Shown: one piece after another, positions 37,508-46,074 of the stretch
How positions within the stretch are numbered: position 1 is the first letter of the stretch
How the letters are laid out: every line of letters starts with the position of its first letter
NCBI GenBank assembly: GCA_019634595.1
Contig: JAHCBC010000001.1
Location: 434,001-498,000 of the forward strand
Length of the DNA: 64,000 bases
Source of the DNA: Akkermansiaceae bacterium
GTDB taxonomy: Bacteria > Verrucomicrobiota > Verrucomicrobiia > Verrucomicrobiales > Akkermansiaceae
Direction: 5' to 3'
Notes under the pieces: generated by a model
Databases searched by the model: none
What the model was told of the DNA's origin: nothing
Seen by the model: only the letters and a program-made list of their open reading frames with translations
Position numbers and translations under genes: made by a program

Positions 37508-38284
37508 TCAGGTCCGCCCGGCGACGGCGTGGAAGGTCAGGATGCCGTCGGATTCGTCGATCTCCGTCCCGGTGGCGGGACGGGAGGGGTCGAAGTCCAC
37601 GAAGGTTTCCGTGACTTCGAAACCGGAGGCGGAGAGGAGTTCGTGCAGTTGTCCGGGAGTGAACCATCGCAGGATCTGGCGGGATTCGTGGAAGTCGGCC
37701 GGGGAGTCGGCGAAGTAGTAGCGGTGCCGCCGGTCCAATATTTGTTTTTCCGGGTCGATCCGGTGCAGGGTGTCCAGTTTCGCGGTCCGGCCATCGGCGA
37801 GGGCGGCCTCATGGTCCGGATGCCAGACATTCTCCTCCATTTCTCCCTCCAACTCCGCGAAGGGGATGAAAATGGTCAGGTAAAGCCCGCCGCCGTCCTC
37901 CAGCAGGGTGCGCCAGTGGCGGAGGGTGGCAGCGGGATCCTCCGCGAGCTGGAAGGTGAAGGCGGGAACCAGCAATGAGCGGTAGGTTTTTTCCGGTTTC
38001 CAGTCCGTCATGTCCCCCCGGTGGACCACCACCTGTTCGCCCGCCAGTTCCGCTGTTTCGTGGCACAGGCGGATCATGTCATCGGAAAGCTCCAGTCCCT
38101 CAACCTCCGGGTGGTCCGCCAGCAGCGGCAGCAGCAACCTGCCGGAGCCTGAGCCCATCTCCAGCGCCCGCCCGGGGTGGGAGGCGAGGAACCGCTCCAT
38201 CAGGGAAACCTCCGTCGCATCATCATCCTCCGCCCAGAAGGCGTCATGGAACTCGGCTTCCAGGGAGACGTAAGGTTGCGGCAT
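37508..38284 (-). CDS. Class I SAM-dependent methyltransferase
   Basis: The 258-residue cytoplasmic protein has a Rossmann-like SAM-binding motif (ALEMGSGSGRLLLPL at about 40-54), an acidic loop GLELSDDMI and HRGDMTDW. This is the Methyltransf_25 layout seen in small-molecule methyltransferases. The C-terminal half carries a FTPGQLHELLSASGFEV segment typical of the family. The substrate cannot be predicted. It is probably a separate transcript from opgG, which starts 66 bases downstream. Confidence 0.88.
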   Translation of the reverse strand: MPQPYVSLEAEFHDAFWAEDDDATEVSLMERFLASHPGRALEMGSGSGRLLLPLLADHPEVEGLELSDDMIRLCHETAELAGEQVVVHRGDMTDWKPEKTYRSLLVPAFTFQLAEDPAATLRHWRTLLEDGGGLYLTIFIPFAELEGEMEENVWHPDHEAALADGRTAKLDTLHRIDPEKQILDRRHRYYFADSPADFHESRQILRWFTPGQLHELLSASGFEVTETFVDFDPSRPATGTEIDESDGILTFHAVAGRT

Positions 38285-38321
38285 CCGTGCGATGTATCAG
38301 GAACCGCTTCCGCCGCAAGGG

Positions 38322-38354
38322 GTAAGGAGGGAGGACACTCCTGTCCTCCGGCGG
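38322..38354. repeat. REP-like hairpin, copy 1
   Basis: Starting with GTAAGGAGG, the element forms GGAGGACA-CTCC-TGTCCTCC, an eight-pair stem at 38330-38349. It lies in the 165-base gap between two minus-strand genes. It is nearly the same as the left part of the element at 42116, with a paired change in the stem. Confidence 0.75.
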
Positions 38355-38449
38355 CATTGGCGAACTACAGAAGATCTACCGCAAAGACGCAAAGGTAGCA
38401 AAGAGGCGCGGAGGGTTATTTACTCCTCAAAGCCCCCTGGTGGAGAGGG

Positions 38450-41400
38450 TTACCTCTTCAACTCTTCCGCCGTCCAGAAGGTGGTCCTTCCCGCGTGTTT
38501 GGCGCGGACCTCCTTCACCTGCCCACTGGTCACGGCGGGCGCCTGGTTGCCGAACTGTCCGCGGATGTAGGTGAGGATGTCCGCGGTCTGCTGGTCATCC
38601 AGTCCCATCGGCGGCATCGGGATGGGGGTGGTGGTTCCGAACTCCTTCCCATTCACGTTGATGGGGCCGGTGAGGCCGTGCAGGAGAATGCGGATTGGAA
38701 TGGAGACATCCTCCGTGCCGACCCACTCGTTCGGGGTGAGCGGGGGATAGACTCCGGGCAGTCCCTTGCCGTCAGGCTGGTGGCAGTTCAGGCAGAGGGA
38801 TTCGTAGATCTGCTTTCCGGGATGCGCGGCTTCCTTCCGGTCACCGGAGAGCTGGCGGAGATAGGCGGTCTGCCCGTCGGGCAGCTTCAGGGTTCCGGCG
38901 GCCAAGGCAGGCTCCCACAGCGGGCGGAGCTTTTTCGCCGCTTGCTTCACCGCGTAGTCGATGTGGCGGTCGCGGGGATGATCCAGCGCTTTGAGCGGGC
39001 CTTTCACCAACTGCGGATCATTCGCCGCCGCTGCGCAGGCGACGATGGCTTCCAAGCGGATCCGCGCGTCATCATGGGAACAGAGTCGGATGAGGGAGGG
39101 CACCGCATCCTTGTGCTTGGTGGTCCAGTCGCCGAGCAGGCGCGCGCCATAAGCGGTGACGAGCGGGTTTTCCGAATCAAGTAGCTGGCGGAGGATGCCG
39201 GCGTCATATTGGTCATGGGCTTGGTAAAGCGAGGCTGCTTCCAGCAGGAGGTGGTCCGCCTGCGGGTCCTGGCGGGTGGTCTTGATGAACTTCGCGGCGG
39301 CGGGCAGCACTTCGGCGGCGGGCTTTTCCCCCAGCAGGCGGCGCACCTGATAGCGGGTCCAGCGTTCCGGTGAGCGGAACTGTTCCAGCAGTTCCGGGAT
39401 GGACATCCCGGAAAGGTCCGGCTGCTTCACCGGGGGGAGGGCCTTTGCTGAGATGCGCCAGATCCGCCCATGCACGCGGTCGCGCCGCGGGTCCGCGTAG
39501 CTGGCCTGGTAGTGGCCGATCACCGGGTTCAGCCAATCCGCCAGATAGATCCCGCCATCCGGGCCGATGCCGACATCCACCGGGCGGAAGGAATCGTCCG
39601 CGGATTTCAGCAGGCGTGGCAGTTGCTTGCTGGTGAAGCCGGACGCATCCTCCGTCAGCCGGTGGAGTTCCACCACGGAGCCAAAGTAGCCGCCGATGAG
39701 GGCGGTGCCCTGGAGATCCTGCGGCAGCGCCTTGGTCCCGATGATGTCCAGCGCGGTGGTCTTCGGGCTGCTCTCGAAAAGGCTGGCCACGGAATGGTAG
39801 TCATCCGGGTCCGGGATATCGATCAGGCCGGGCAGGGAGAAGTAGCCGTGGGGACGGTCGCCGGATTTGTGGAACGGGCGGAACCAGTCGTCGAAAACTA
39901 CGCCCCAGCAGTTGTGTCCGGCCGCACCGCCATTGAAATACGGCGTGAGCTTCAGCGTGCGCGGGCTGAATTTCCACACGCCCGCCTTGTCCAGCCGGGC
40001 GATGCCATGCGGTGTCTCCACCCGGGAGAAGGCATGCAGTCCCTGTGTGAACCACAGGCAGCCGTCCGGACCACGGCTGATGGAATTGACGAGCTGGTGG
40101 GTGTCCCCGATGCCGAAGCCGCTCAGAAGAACTTTGGTTTCATCCGCCTTCCCATCGCCGTCGGTATCCCGGAGGTGGAGGATCTGGTCGAAATCGCAGA
40201 CATAAAGCCCTCCGTCGCCGGGTTCCACTCCCTGGACCATGGTCAGGCCTTCGGCGAAACGGTGGGACTTGTCCGCCCTGCCATCACCATCTGTATCCTC
40301 CAGCATGAGGATGTAGTCGGTGGGACGCTGGCCGGGGAGGGTGTGGGGATAGGTGGGGGAGCAGGCGACATACAGGCGGCCCTTCTCATCCCAGGAAAAC
40401 TGGACCGGCTTTGAGACGCCCAGCTTCTCATCCGCGAAGAGGTTGATCTGGTAACCATCGGCGAGCGTGAACTTCGCCATCTGTTCCTCCGGTGTGAGGG
40501 GTGGCACCGTCTCCACGGCAGGAGGTGCAGGGATGGGGGACGGGGCGGGGAGAGGAGCACCGCTGGCGGTGGCATGGATCTCCGCATCGCGCGCGGCGAT
40601 GAGCGGCTTGAGCGACTCAAAGGCGGTGCGGAGCGACGGCGCGTCCGTCGAGGATTTGCCGAACGGCCACTGCACACGGTCGCCATAGACGAAGGACCAG
40701 TTCGCCGGACGCCAGCAGTCGAACCACAGGCGGTTCTTTTCCACGATGAGCGCGTTCAACTGCGGGTTCACCAGATGGTCGAGGGCGCCGAGCTGGCCGC
40801 TTACGGTGTGGGCCACGGTTTCCAGCCCCTTGTCCGTGAGATGGACGCCATTTTCGGTGAGTCGGCCCTGGCCGGTGGAGAGAGGGGTGAAAAGGTCCAC
40901 GAAGATCGCACCACGTTGTTCAGCAATGCCGCGGATGGCATCCGTGTAGGCCTTCAGGTCCTTGTTCCGTTGGGAAAGATCCGGTGCCAGAGGAAGGAGC
41001 GGCTTTTCAAATGGTGTGGGGGAAAGCAGGACGAGGCGCGGCGTGACGGGGGCGAACTGGTCCAGCAGGCGGTGGTAGGCGGCGGTGAACTGTGGGAGCT
41101 TCTCCACTCCATCCAGCGCTTCCATCTGGCCGAACTGGAGGATGGCGGCGGTCGCGCCCGCCGCGCGGAGCTGGCTTTCCCAGGAACCGAAGTTCAGGTC
41201 CCGCCACTGTTCATAGACCGTATCCGCTTCCCATGCCATGGAGCGGAAGACGGGCTTCTTCGCGGCATGGACCGTGGTGAGCGCGGCTTCCAGCGTGCCC
41301 GATTTCTGCTCCCGGGCGAGGTTGGTCTGGCCGGCGAAGATGATGACCTCATTCTCCGCCGGCTCGAACTTTCCCGGCGTCCATGGCGAGGGCTTTCCCC

Positions 41401-42073
41401 CGGCCAACGCCGGATCCCCGAAGCGTTCCATGATCCGCCCCTGATCAGGAGGGAGATCATCCGGAAGGGCGTCCAGCATCAGGTTCCGGAAGGAGATGAC
41501 CGCCTTGCAGTCGCCATGGATCTGCAGGCCGATCTTTCCGCTAAGGGGGATCTGCGGATCCTTCTCCGTGTAGGAAATGGTTTCCGTGCCGTTGACGAAA
41601 AGGCGGATGCGGTCGCCCTCCGCGCGGATCTCGTAGCGGTTCCACTCGCCGGGCTTCTCCAGCGTGGCGACCAGCTTTTCGTCCGCGGTGGCGAGGTTCT
41701 TTTTCCTGCGCGATTCATCGTAGAGAGAGCCGGTGTATTTCGGCCCGCCGATGTCCGCTTGGTAGCCGATCATTTCGTTCGGCGGATTGTCGATGCGCTG
41801 GCTGTGGAACTGGACTCCGCCGTTGATGAAGCCCTCCGTGCCGGTGAGTTTGTATTCGAAGCTGAGGACGAAGTTCCTGTAGTCCTTCTTTGTGACCAGG
41901 AACTCGTTCTTCGGGTTTCCCTCCATGGAGCCGCCGGTGATCGCTCCATCCTCCACCCGCCAGACCCCTGCGGTGCCTTCCCATCCTTCCAGGGTTTTGC
42001 CGTCGAAGATGGCGGCGGGAGCCGCATGAAGCGCGGCGGGGAGTGCGAGGAGGAAAAGGAAACTGCGGGGCAT
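38450..42073 (-). CDS. DUF1080 - SGNH hydrolase - PVC beta-propeller - HEAT - cytochrome c fusion protein
   Basis: This is a 1207-residue exported protein with five modules. After a signal peptide comes a DUF1080 domain (about 20-205, FDGKTLEGWEG; the family includes 3-keto-disaccharide hydrolases). Next is an SGNH-hydrolase-like region (about 225-440, FAGQTNLA and a late VHLTDKG), followed by a Pro/Ala linker. The glucose-dehydrogenase-like propeller typical of PVC membrane-bound dehydrogenases spans about 540-900 with two DTDGDG repeats. HEAT repeats occupy about 910-1060. A cytochrome c domain carries heme motif C1094-LN-C1097-H1098 and PMPPMGL as axial-ligand candidate. The whole suggests surface or periplasmic sugar breakdown with electron transfer; the reaction is unproven. 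Confidence 0.88.
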   Translation of the reverse strand: MPRSFLFLLALPAALHAAPAAIFDGKTLEGWEGTAGVWRVEDGAITGGSMEGNPKNEFLVTKKDYRNFVLSFEYKLTGTEGFINGGVQFHSQRIDNPPNEMIGYQADIGGPKYTGSLYDESRRKKNLATADEKLVATLEKPGEWNRYEIRAEGDRIRLFVNGTETISYTEKDPQIPLSGKIGLQIHGDCKAVISFRNLMLDALPDDLPPDQGRIMERFGDPALAGGKPSPWTPGKFEPAENEVIIFAGQTNLAREQKSGTLEAALTTVHAAKKPVFRSMAWEADTVYEQWRDLNFGSWESQLRAAGATAAILQFGQMEALDGVEKLPQFTAAYHRLLDQFAPVTPRLVLLSPTPFEKPLLPLAPDLSQRNKDLKAYTDAIRGIAEQRGAIFVDLFTPLSTGQGRLTENGVHLTDKGLETVAHTVSGQLGALDHLVNPQLNALIVEKNRLWFDCWRPANWSFVYGDRVQWPFGKSSTDAPSLRTAFESLKPLIAARDAEIHATASGAPLPAPSPIPAPPAVETVPPLTPEEQMAKFTLADGYQINLFADEKLGVSKPVQFSWDEKGRLYVACSPTYPHTLPGQRPTDYILMLEDTDGDGRADKSHRFAEGLTMVQGVEPGDGGLYVCDFDQILHLRDTDGDGKADETKVLLSGFGIGDTHQLVNSISRGPDGCLWFTQGLHAFSRVETPHGIARLDKAGVWKFSPRTLKLTPYFNGGAAGHNCWGVVFDDWFRPFHKSGDRPHGYFSLPGLIDIPDPDDYHSVASLFESSPKTTALDIIGTKALPQDLQGTALIGGYFGSVVELHRLTEDASGFTSKQLPRLLKSADDSFRPVDVGIGPDGGIYLADWLNPVIGHYQASYADPRRDRVHGRIWRISAKALPPVKQPDLSGMSIPELLEQFRSPERWTRYQVRRLLGEKPAAEVLPAAAKFIKTTRQDPQADHLLLEAASLYQAHDQYDAGILRQLLDSENPLVTAYGARLLGDWTTKHKDAVPSLIRLCSHDDARIRLEAIVACAAAANDPQLVKGPLKALDHPRDRHIDYAVKQAAKKLRPLWEPALAAGTLKLPDGQTAYLRQLSGDRKEAAHPGKQIYESLCLNCHQPDGKGLPGVYPPLTPNEWVGTEDVSIPIRILLHGLTGPINVNGKEFGTTTPIPMPPMGLDDQQTADILTYIRGQFGNQAPAVTSGQVKEVRAKHAGRTTFWTAEELKR

Positions 42074-42115
42074 CGAGCCGGATACGCGGAAGCATCGGCG
42101 CGGATTTCAGGGAAA

Positions 42116-42277
42116 GTAAGGAGGGCGGACACTCCTGTCCGCCGGCTGCAACCGGAACCCATAGCAAAAGAATCGCGGAAAAGATCCACCCTTTTCCGCA
42201 TCCGCCAATGCCGACGGTGGACAAGAATGGGAGCGAAGCGGATATAATGGCTTTGCCGCAATGTCCGCCCTCCTTAC
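42116..42277. repeat. Composite REP-like element bounded by 16-base inverted repeats, copy 2
   Basis: The ends at 42116-42131 (GTAAGGAGGGCGGACA) and 42262-42277 are exact reverse complements. The left end forms hairpin GGCGGACA-CTCC-TGTCCGCC (42124-42143). The interior holds AGAATGGGAGCGAAGCGGA at 42224-42242, which returns inverted near 59.7 kb with one mismatch. With no coding capacity, it resembles a BIME or MITE-like unit between divergent genes. Confidence 0.75.
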
Positions 42278-42327
42278 CCATAGATGAAGCTTGCCGCTCC
42301 AAGGCGTCATCCCACAGAGTGCCGGCG

Positions 42328-42624
42328 ATGATTTCCCTATTGATCACCGTCGAGGTGAACCCGGAGCGGGTGGATGATTTCGCGCGCTTCATCACGGAGG
42401 AGGCCGCGGACTGCGTGGCCAAGGAACCCGGTTGCCGCCAGTTCACCGTCTCCCGCAGCGTGGACCAGCCGAACGTCTTCACGCTCGCGGAGTTCTACGA
42501 CGACATGGCCGCACTGGAAGCCCACCGCCTCACCCCGCACTTCATCCTGTTCCAGGAGCGGGTGAAGGAATTCGACCTCGTCGTCGGCAAATCGGTCGTG
42601 CTGGGCGAAGTGATCCATGCCTGA
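42328..42624 (+). CDS. Antibiotic biosynthesis monooxygenase (ABM) family protein
   Basis: The 98-residue protein is a single ABM ferredoxin-like domain: a first beta strand MISLLITVEVNPERVDDF, the central GCRQFTVSRSV strand, TLAEFYDDMAALEAH, and a final strand pair. Members act as small dimeric quinol monooxygenases or as heme or aldehyde-handling proteins. The open frame upstream to 42043 runs through the repeat and is rejected; ATG 42328 matches the domain edge. Its stop overlaps the next gene start (TGATG), so the two are co-translated. Confidence 0.85.
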   Translation: MISLLITVEVNPERVDDFARFITEEAADCVAKEPGCRQFTVSRSVDQPNVFTLAEFYDDMAALEAHRLTPHFILFQERVKEFDLVVGKSVVLGEVIHA

Positions 42625-43034
42625 TGGAGGATCTGCGCGAAAAATATCCCGGCTATTTCGGAGCGAAGCTGGATGCCTCACCGCCGCCCGGCGGCTATCC
42701 ACCGGAGTTCTGGGTGATCACCGCCTGCGATCCGATGGGCGACGAACTGGATCCGCAGCAGAACCAGGAAAGGACGGCTCGTTTCGAGGCGGAGCTATCT
42801 TTGGCGGATATGGCTCATTTTCCGGTGACGGGCTACGATCCGCGTCCGGAGGGAACCCACCGCGAACCGGGATTCGGTATCGTTTGTGATGACCGCGAGG
42901 CCCTGCGATTGGGCCGAACATGGGGACAGGTGGCGGTTTTCCACATCGTGGATGGAGAGGTGTGGCTCGTCTTCTGTGCCGGGGAGGAACGCTTCCACCT
43001 GCGGACGTGGGAGGAAATGGCGGGAGGTAACTGA
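42624..43034 (+). CDS. DUF3293 domain protein
   Basis: The 136-residue protein contains the hallmark of DUF3293: FWVITACDPMGDELDPQQN, followed by an amphipathic helix (RFEAELS) and FGIVCDDREALRLGRTWGQVAVFH. Its function is unknown. The ATG overlaps the stop of the ABM gene, so they form a two-gene unit. It is small, soluble and has no signal peptide. Family call is fairly confident. Confidence 0.82.
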   Translation: MEDLREKYPGYFGAKLDASPPPGGYPPEFWVITACDPMGDELDPQQNQERTARFEAELSLADMAHFPVTGYDPRPEGTHREPGFGIVCDDREALRLGRTWGQVAVFHIVDGEVWLVFCAGEERFHLRTWEEMAGGN

Positions 43035-43120
43035 TATGACTTATCAGCCCTTGGTAGGGCAATTTTCGCGCAAAAACTTCCGGTTGCATGAAACCTCGTG
43101 ACCCGACACATTCCGCACCG

Positions 43121-44029
43121 ATGAAAGATTCCCGTATCGGATTTGTTGGGGTGGGGCGGATGGGGGCGAACATGGCCCGCCGTCTGGCGGATCTGGGCTA
43201 CAAGATCTCCGCGGTGTATGACCGCCATGGCCCTTCGGCCCAGGCGCTGGCGATCGAGTTGGGTGCCACCGCTGCGGAGACCTTGGCGGATGTGAGCGCG
43301 GCGAGCGACGTCATTTTCACCGTCGTGACGGATGATGCGGCCATGCACGGCATTTTCACCGGGGATGGCTCGCTGCTTTCCGTGCCGGTGGCCGGAAAGC
43401 TTTTCATCAACTGCGCCACCGTCAGCCCGGCCTCGCATGAGGAAGCTGCCGCGGCGGCGAAAGCCGGGGGCGCGGATACGCTCGCGGCCAGCATGGCCTC
43501 CAGCATCACCCAGGCACGGCAGGGCACGCTCTATCTCATGATTGGTGGCGAACAGGCCGTTTTCGACCGGGCCAAGGAACTGTTGGAAGATATATCATCT
43601 TCCCTGAAATATGTCGGTGCGGCCGGTAACTCCGCGAAGGTGAAGGCGCTGGTGAACATGGTCATGAACATCAACACCGCCGGCCTCGCGGAAGGGCTGG
43701 GACTCGGTGTGGCGCTGGGACTGGATCCCGCCGTGCTGAAGGAGATATTCTCCCAGACGGGCGCGAATTCCCGCGTGCTGGAGACGGACGGAGATGATAT
43801 GATTTCCCGGGAGCACGATTGCTTTTTCTCCGCCGCCCACGCGGCGAAGGACAGTGGCATTGCGAATGCTCTGGCCCACTCCGTGAACATCGGCGTGCCA
43901 CTCTCCGAAGCGACCCAGGCCCAATACCAGCGCCTCATCGACCTGGGGCTGGGCGAGCTGGACAAATCCGGCGTGGCGGAACTGACCTTCCCGGACCGGG
44001 GCGGCGCGAACCTCAACCAAAAAGCATGA
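43121..44029 (+). CDS. 3-hydroxyisobutyrate dehydrogenase-like NAD(P)-dependent oxidoreductase
   Basis: This is a 302-residue beta-hydroxyacid dehydrogenase. The N-terminal Rossmann motif is GFVGVGRMGANMARRLADLG, followed by FINCATVSP and a substrate-loop equivalent (LAASMASSITQARQGTLYLM). The conserved catalytic lysine lies in GNSAKVKALVNM. The family oxidises 3-hydroxyisobutyrate, tartronate semialdehyde and similar compounds; the substrate-loop wording differs from the canonical DAPVSGG, so the substrate is uncertain. ATG 43088 is in frame, but 43121 places the Rossmann motif normally near the N-terminus. The stop overlaps the next start (ATGA). Confidence 0.88.
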   Translation: MKDSRIGFVGVGRMGANMARRLADLGYKISAVYDRHGPSAQALAIELGATAAETLADVSAASDVIFTVVTDDAAMHGIFTGDGSLLSVPVAGKLFINCATVSPASHEEAAAAAKAGGADTLAASMASSITQARQGTLYLMIGGEQAVFDRAKELLEDISSSLKYVGAAGNSAKVKALVNMVMNINTAGLAEGLGLGVALGLDPAVLKEIFSQTGANSRVLETDGDDMISREHDCFFSAAHAAKDSGIANALAHSVNIGVPLSEATQAQYQRLIDLGLGELDKSGVAELTFPDRGGANLNQKA

Positions 44030-44754
44030 CCACCAGCGAAATCCGCAACTCCGCCGGCGAGCGGATCGATGTCTCCTATCATCCCGGCCAGAAGCTCGGC
44101 TCGCTGGTCATCCTGGGCCACGGGGTGACGGGAAACAAGGACCGCCCGCTGCTGGTGGCGGTGGCCGAAGGGCTGGCGAAACGCGGCTGGGCGTGCCTCC
44201 GCATCTCTTACACGGGCAACGGCGAGTCGGGCGGCAGCTTCGCGGATTCCTGCATCACGAAGGAAGTGGGGGACCTGCAGTCGGTCATCCGCAGCGTGCC
44301 GCAGGAGGTGAACGTCGCCTACATCGGCCACAGCATGGGCGGCGCCGTGGGGGTGATGACCGCTTCCCGGGACGCCCGCATCCGCGTGCTGGTCTCGCTG
44401 GCGGGCATGACCCATACGGCGGACTTCGCCAAGAGGGAGTTCGGCGACGTCACACCGGGGCAAGGGGACATGTGGGAGGAACCGGAGCATCCGCTTTCGG
44501 AAACCTACTGGAATGACCTCACCTCCATTGGCAGCACGCTGGAGGCGGCCGCCCAGGTGATCCAGCCATGGTTGCTGGTCCACGGGGATGCGGACGATCT
44601 GGTGCCGATCCAGGATGGCGAGGACGCGTTCGCCGCCGCAAACTGTGAGAAGCAATGGCTTCCCATCGCGGGAGCGGGCCATGTTTTCGATGAGTCCACC
44701 TATCCCGTGATCGTGGAAGCGGTGGATGCCTGGCTGCGGAAGCATCTCGGTTAG
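44026..44754 (+). CDS. Alpha/beta hydrolase
   Basis: The 242-residue cytoplasmic protein has an alpha/beta-hydrolase fold: oxyanion region LGHGVTGNKDRP, nucleophile elbow GHSMGG, an acid in VHGDADDLVP and the histidine in GAGHVFDE. It resembles small serine hydrolases and peptidase S9/S15-like esterases of central metabolism. It is translationally coupled to the hydroxyacid dehydrogenase by an ATGA overlap, so the two may act on the same carbon compound (inference). Confidence 0.88.
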   Translation: MTTSEIRNSAGERIDVSYHPGQKLGSLVILGHGVTGNKDRPLLVAVAEGLAKRGWACLRISYTGNGESGGSFADSCITKEVGDLQSVIRSVPQEVNVAYIGHSMGGAVGVMTASRDARIRVLVSLAGMTHTADFAKREFGDVTPGQGDMWEEPEHPLSETYWNDLTSIGSTLEAAAQVIQPWLLVHGDADDLVPIQDGEDAFAAANCEKQWLPIAGAGHVFDESTYPVIVEAVDAWLRKHLG

Positions 44755-44798
44755 GAAAAAGCGGGGTTCATTTACAGGGTACGAATTCTGCTTTGCTG

Positions 44799-44828
44799 TT
44801 GCGCTCGCCGGGACGGTTTCCCTAGACT
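44799..44828 (+). promoter_or_regulatory. Candidate promoter of the branched-chain amino-acid transporter operon
   Basis: TTGCGC and TAGACT are separated by 18 bases, 34 bases before the substrate-binding protein ATG. The -10 resembles that of the fumarase candidate (TAGACA). Pattern-based only. Confidence 0.35.
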
Positions 44829-44861
44829 CCCCCGCGAACCATAAGCCGCAGAATTTTTCCT

Positions 44862-46010
44862 ATGAAACCCCGTACCTTCCTCGCGCTCACCGCCGCCACC
44901 GTCGTGTCTGCCGCCACCCTCGGCCTCACCGGATGCAAATCCGGGGGCGGGGATACCATCAAGATCGGCGAATTCGCCTCGCTGACGGGCAAGGAGGCCA
45001 CCTTCGGTACCTCCTCCCATGAGGGGACCGTGCTGGCCATCGAGGAGATCAACGCCGCGGGCGGCGTGCTCGGCAAGCAGATCGAACTGATCACGGAGGA
45101 CAACCAGACGAAGGCAGGGGAAACCTCCAACGCGGTGAACAAGCTGATCTCGAAGGACGGCGTGGTGGCCATTATCGGTGAAGTGGCATCCAGCCGTTCC
45201 ATGGAGGCCGCGCCGATCTGCCAGGATAACAAGATCCCGATGATCACCCCGGCTTCCACGAACCCGACGGTGACCCAGGAGGGGGACTATGTTTTCCGCG
45301 TCTGCTTCACGGACACCTTCCAGGGGGCCGCGCTGGCGAACTTCGCCAAAGGCACCCTCAATGCGAACAAGGTGGCCGTCCTCACCGACGTGACCAGCGA
45401 CTACAGCAAGGGTCTGGCGAAAAGCTTCAAGGAGAAATACACCTCCAGCGGTGGCACGCTGGGCATCGAGCTGGACTTCAACGGCGGTGACAAGGATTTC
45501 AAGGGCCAGCTCACCGCGATCAAGTCGGACAACCCGGACGCCATTTTCCTCCCCGGCTACTACAATGACGTGGCCCTCATCTGCCGCCAGGCGAAGGATC
45601 TTGGCATCACCACCCCCATCTTCGGCGGGGACGGCTGGGAGAGCGAGGCGCTCCTCAGCATCGGCAAGGAAGCGATGAACGGAAACTACTTCTCCACCCA
45701 CTGCTCCGTCGAGCAGGGCACCCCGGAGATGGTCGCCTTCGTCGATGCCTATAAGAAAAAATACAACGGCAAAACCCCGGACGCCATGGCCGTGCTCGGC
45801 TATGACGCAGCGAAGGTGATGGCGGACGCCATCCAGCGCGCGGGTTCCGCGGACAGCGCGAAGATCCGAGACGCGATCGCCGCCACCAAGGACTTCAACG
45901 GTGCCAGCGGCAGGTTCTCCCTCAACGAGAACCGGGATGCGGTGAAGGCGCTCGTCTTCATCAAGATCGAGAACGGCAAGTTCAACTACACCGCCACCGT
46001 CAATCCGTGA
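44862..46010 (+). CDS. Branched-chain amino-acid ABC transporter, substrate-binding lipoprotein
   Basis: The 382-residue protein has a lipoprotein signal (TLGLTGC, lipid Cys at about 25) and a periplasmic-binding fold of the LivJ/LivK type (IKIGEFASLTGKEATFG, then EEINAAGGVLGKQIELI). It captures branched-chain amino acids or a similar amide or urea outside the membrane. It is the first of five consecutive liv genes on the same strand. The exact ligand cannot be read off. Confidence 0.93.
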   Translation: MKPRTFLALTAATVVSAATLGLTGCKSGGGDTIKIGEFASLTGKEATFGTSSHEGTVLAIEEINAAGGVLGKQIELITEDNQTKAGETSNAVNKLISKDGVVAIIGEVASSRSMEAAPICQDNKIPMITPASTNPTVTQEGDYVFRVCFTDTFQGAALANFAKGTLNANKVAVLTDVTSDYSKGLAKSFKEKYTSSGGTLGIELDFNGGDKDFKGQLTAIKSDNPDAIFLPGYYNDVALICRQAKDLGITTPIFGGDGWESEALLSIGKEAMNGNYFSTHCSVEQGTPEMVAFVDAYKKKYNGKTPDAMAVLGYDAAKVMADAIQRAGSADSAKIRDAIAATKDFNGASGRFSLNENRDAVKALVFIKIENGKFNYTATVNP

Positions 46011-46074
46011 CCGGCGGGGATCATCCGAAGCCCGAATTTCCCGACCGACCGAGCATTCCGATCATCCGCCGACA

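Noticed and set aside
40574..42247. 557-residue plus-strand open frame
   Set aside because: Antisense to the DUF1080/cytochrome fusion and running into the repeat element; no domain recognised.
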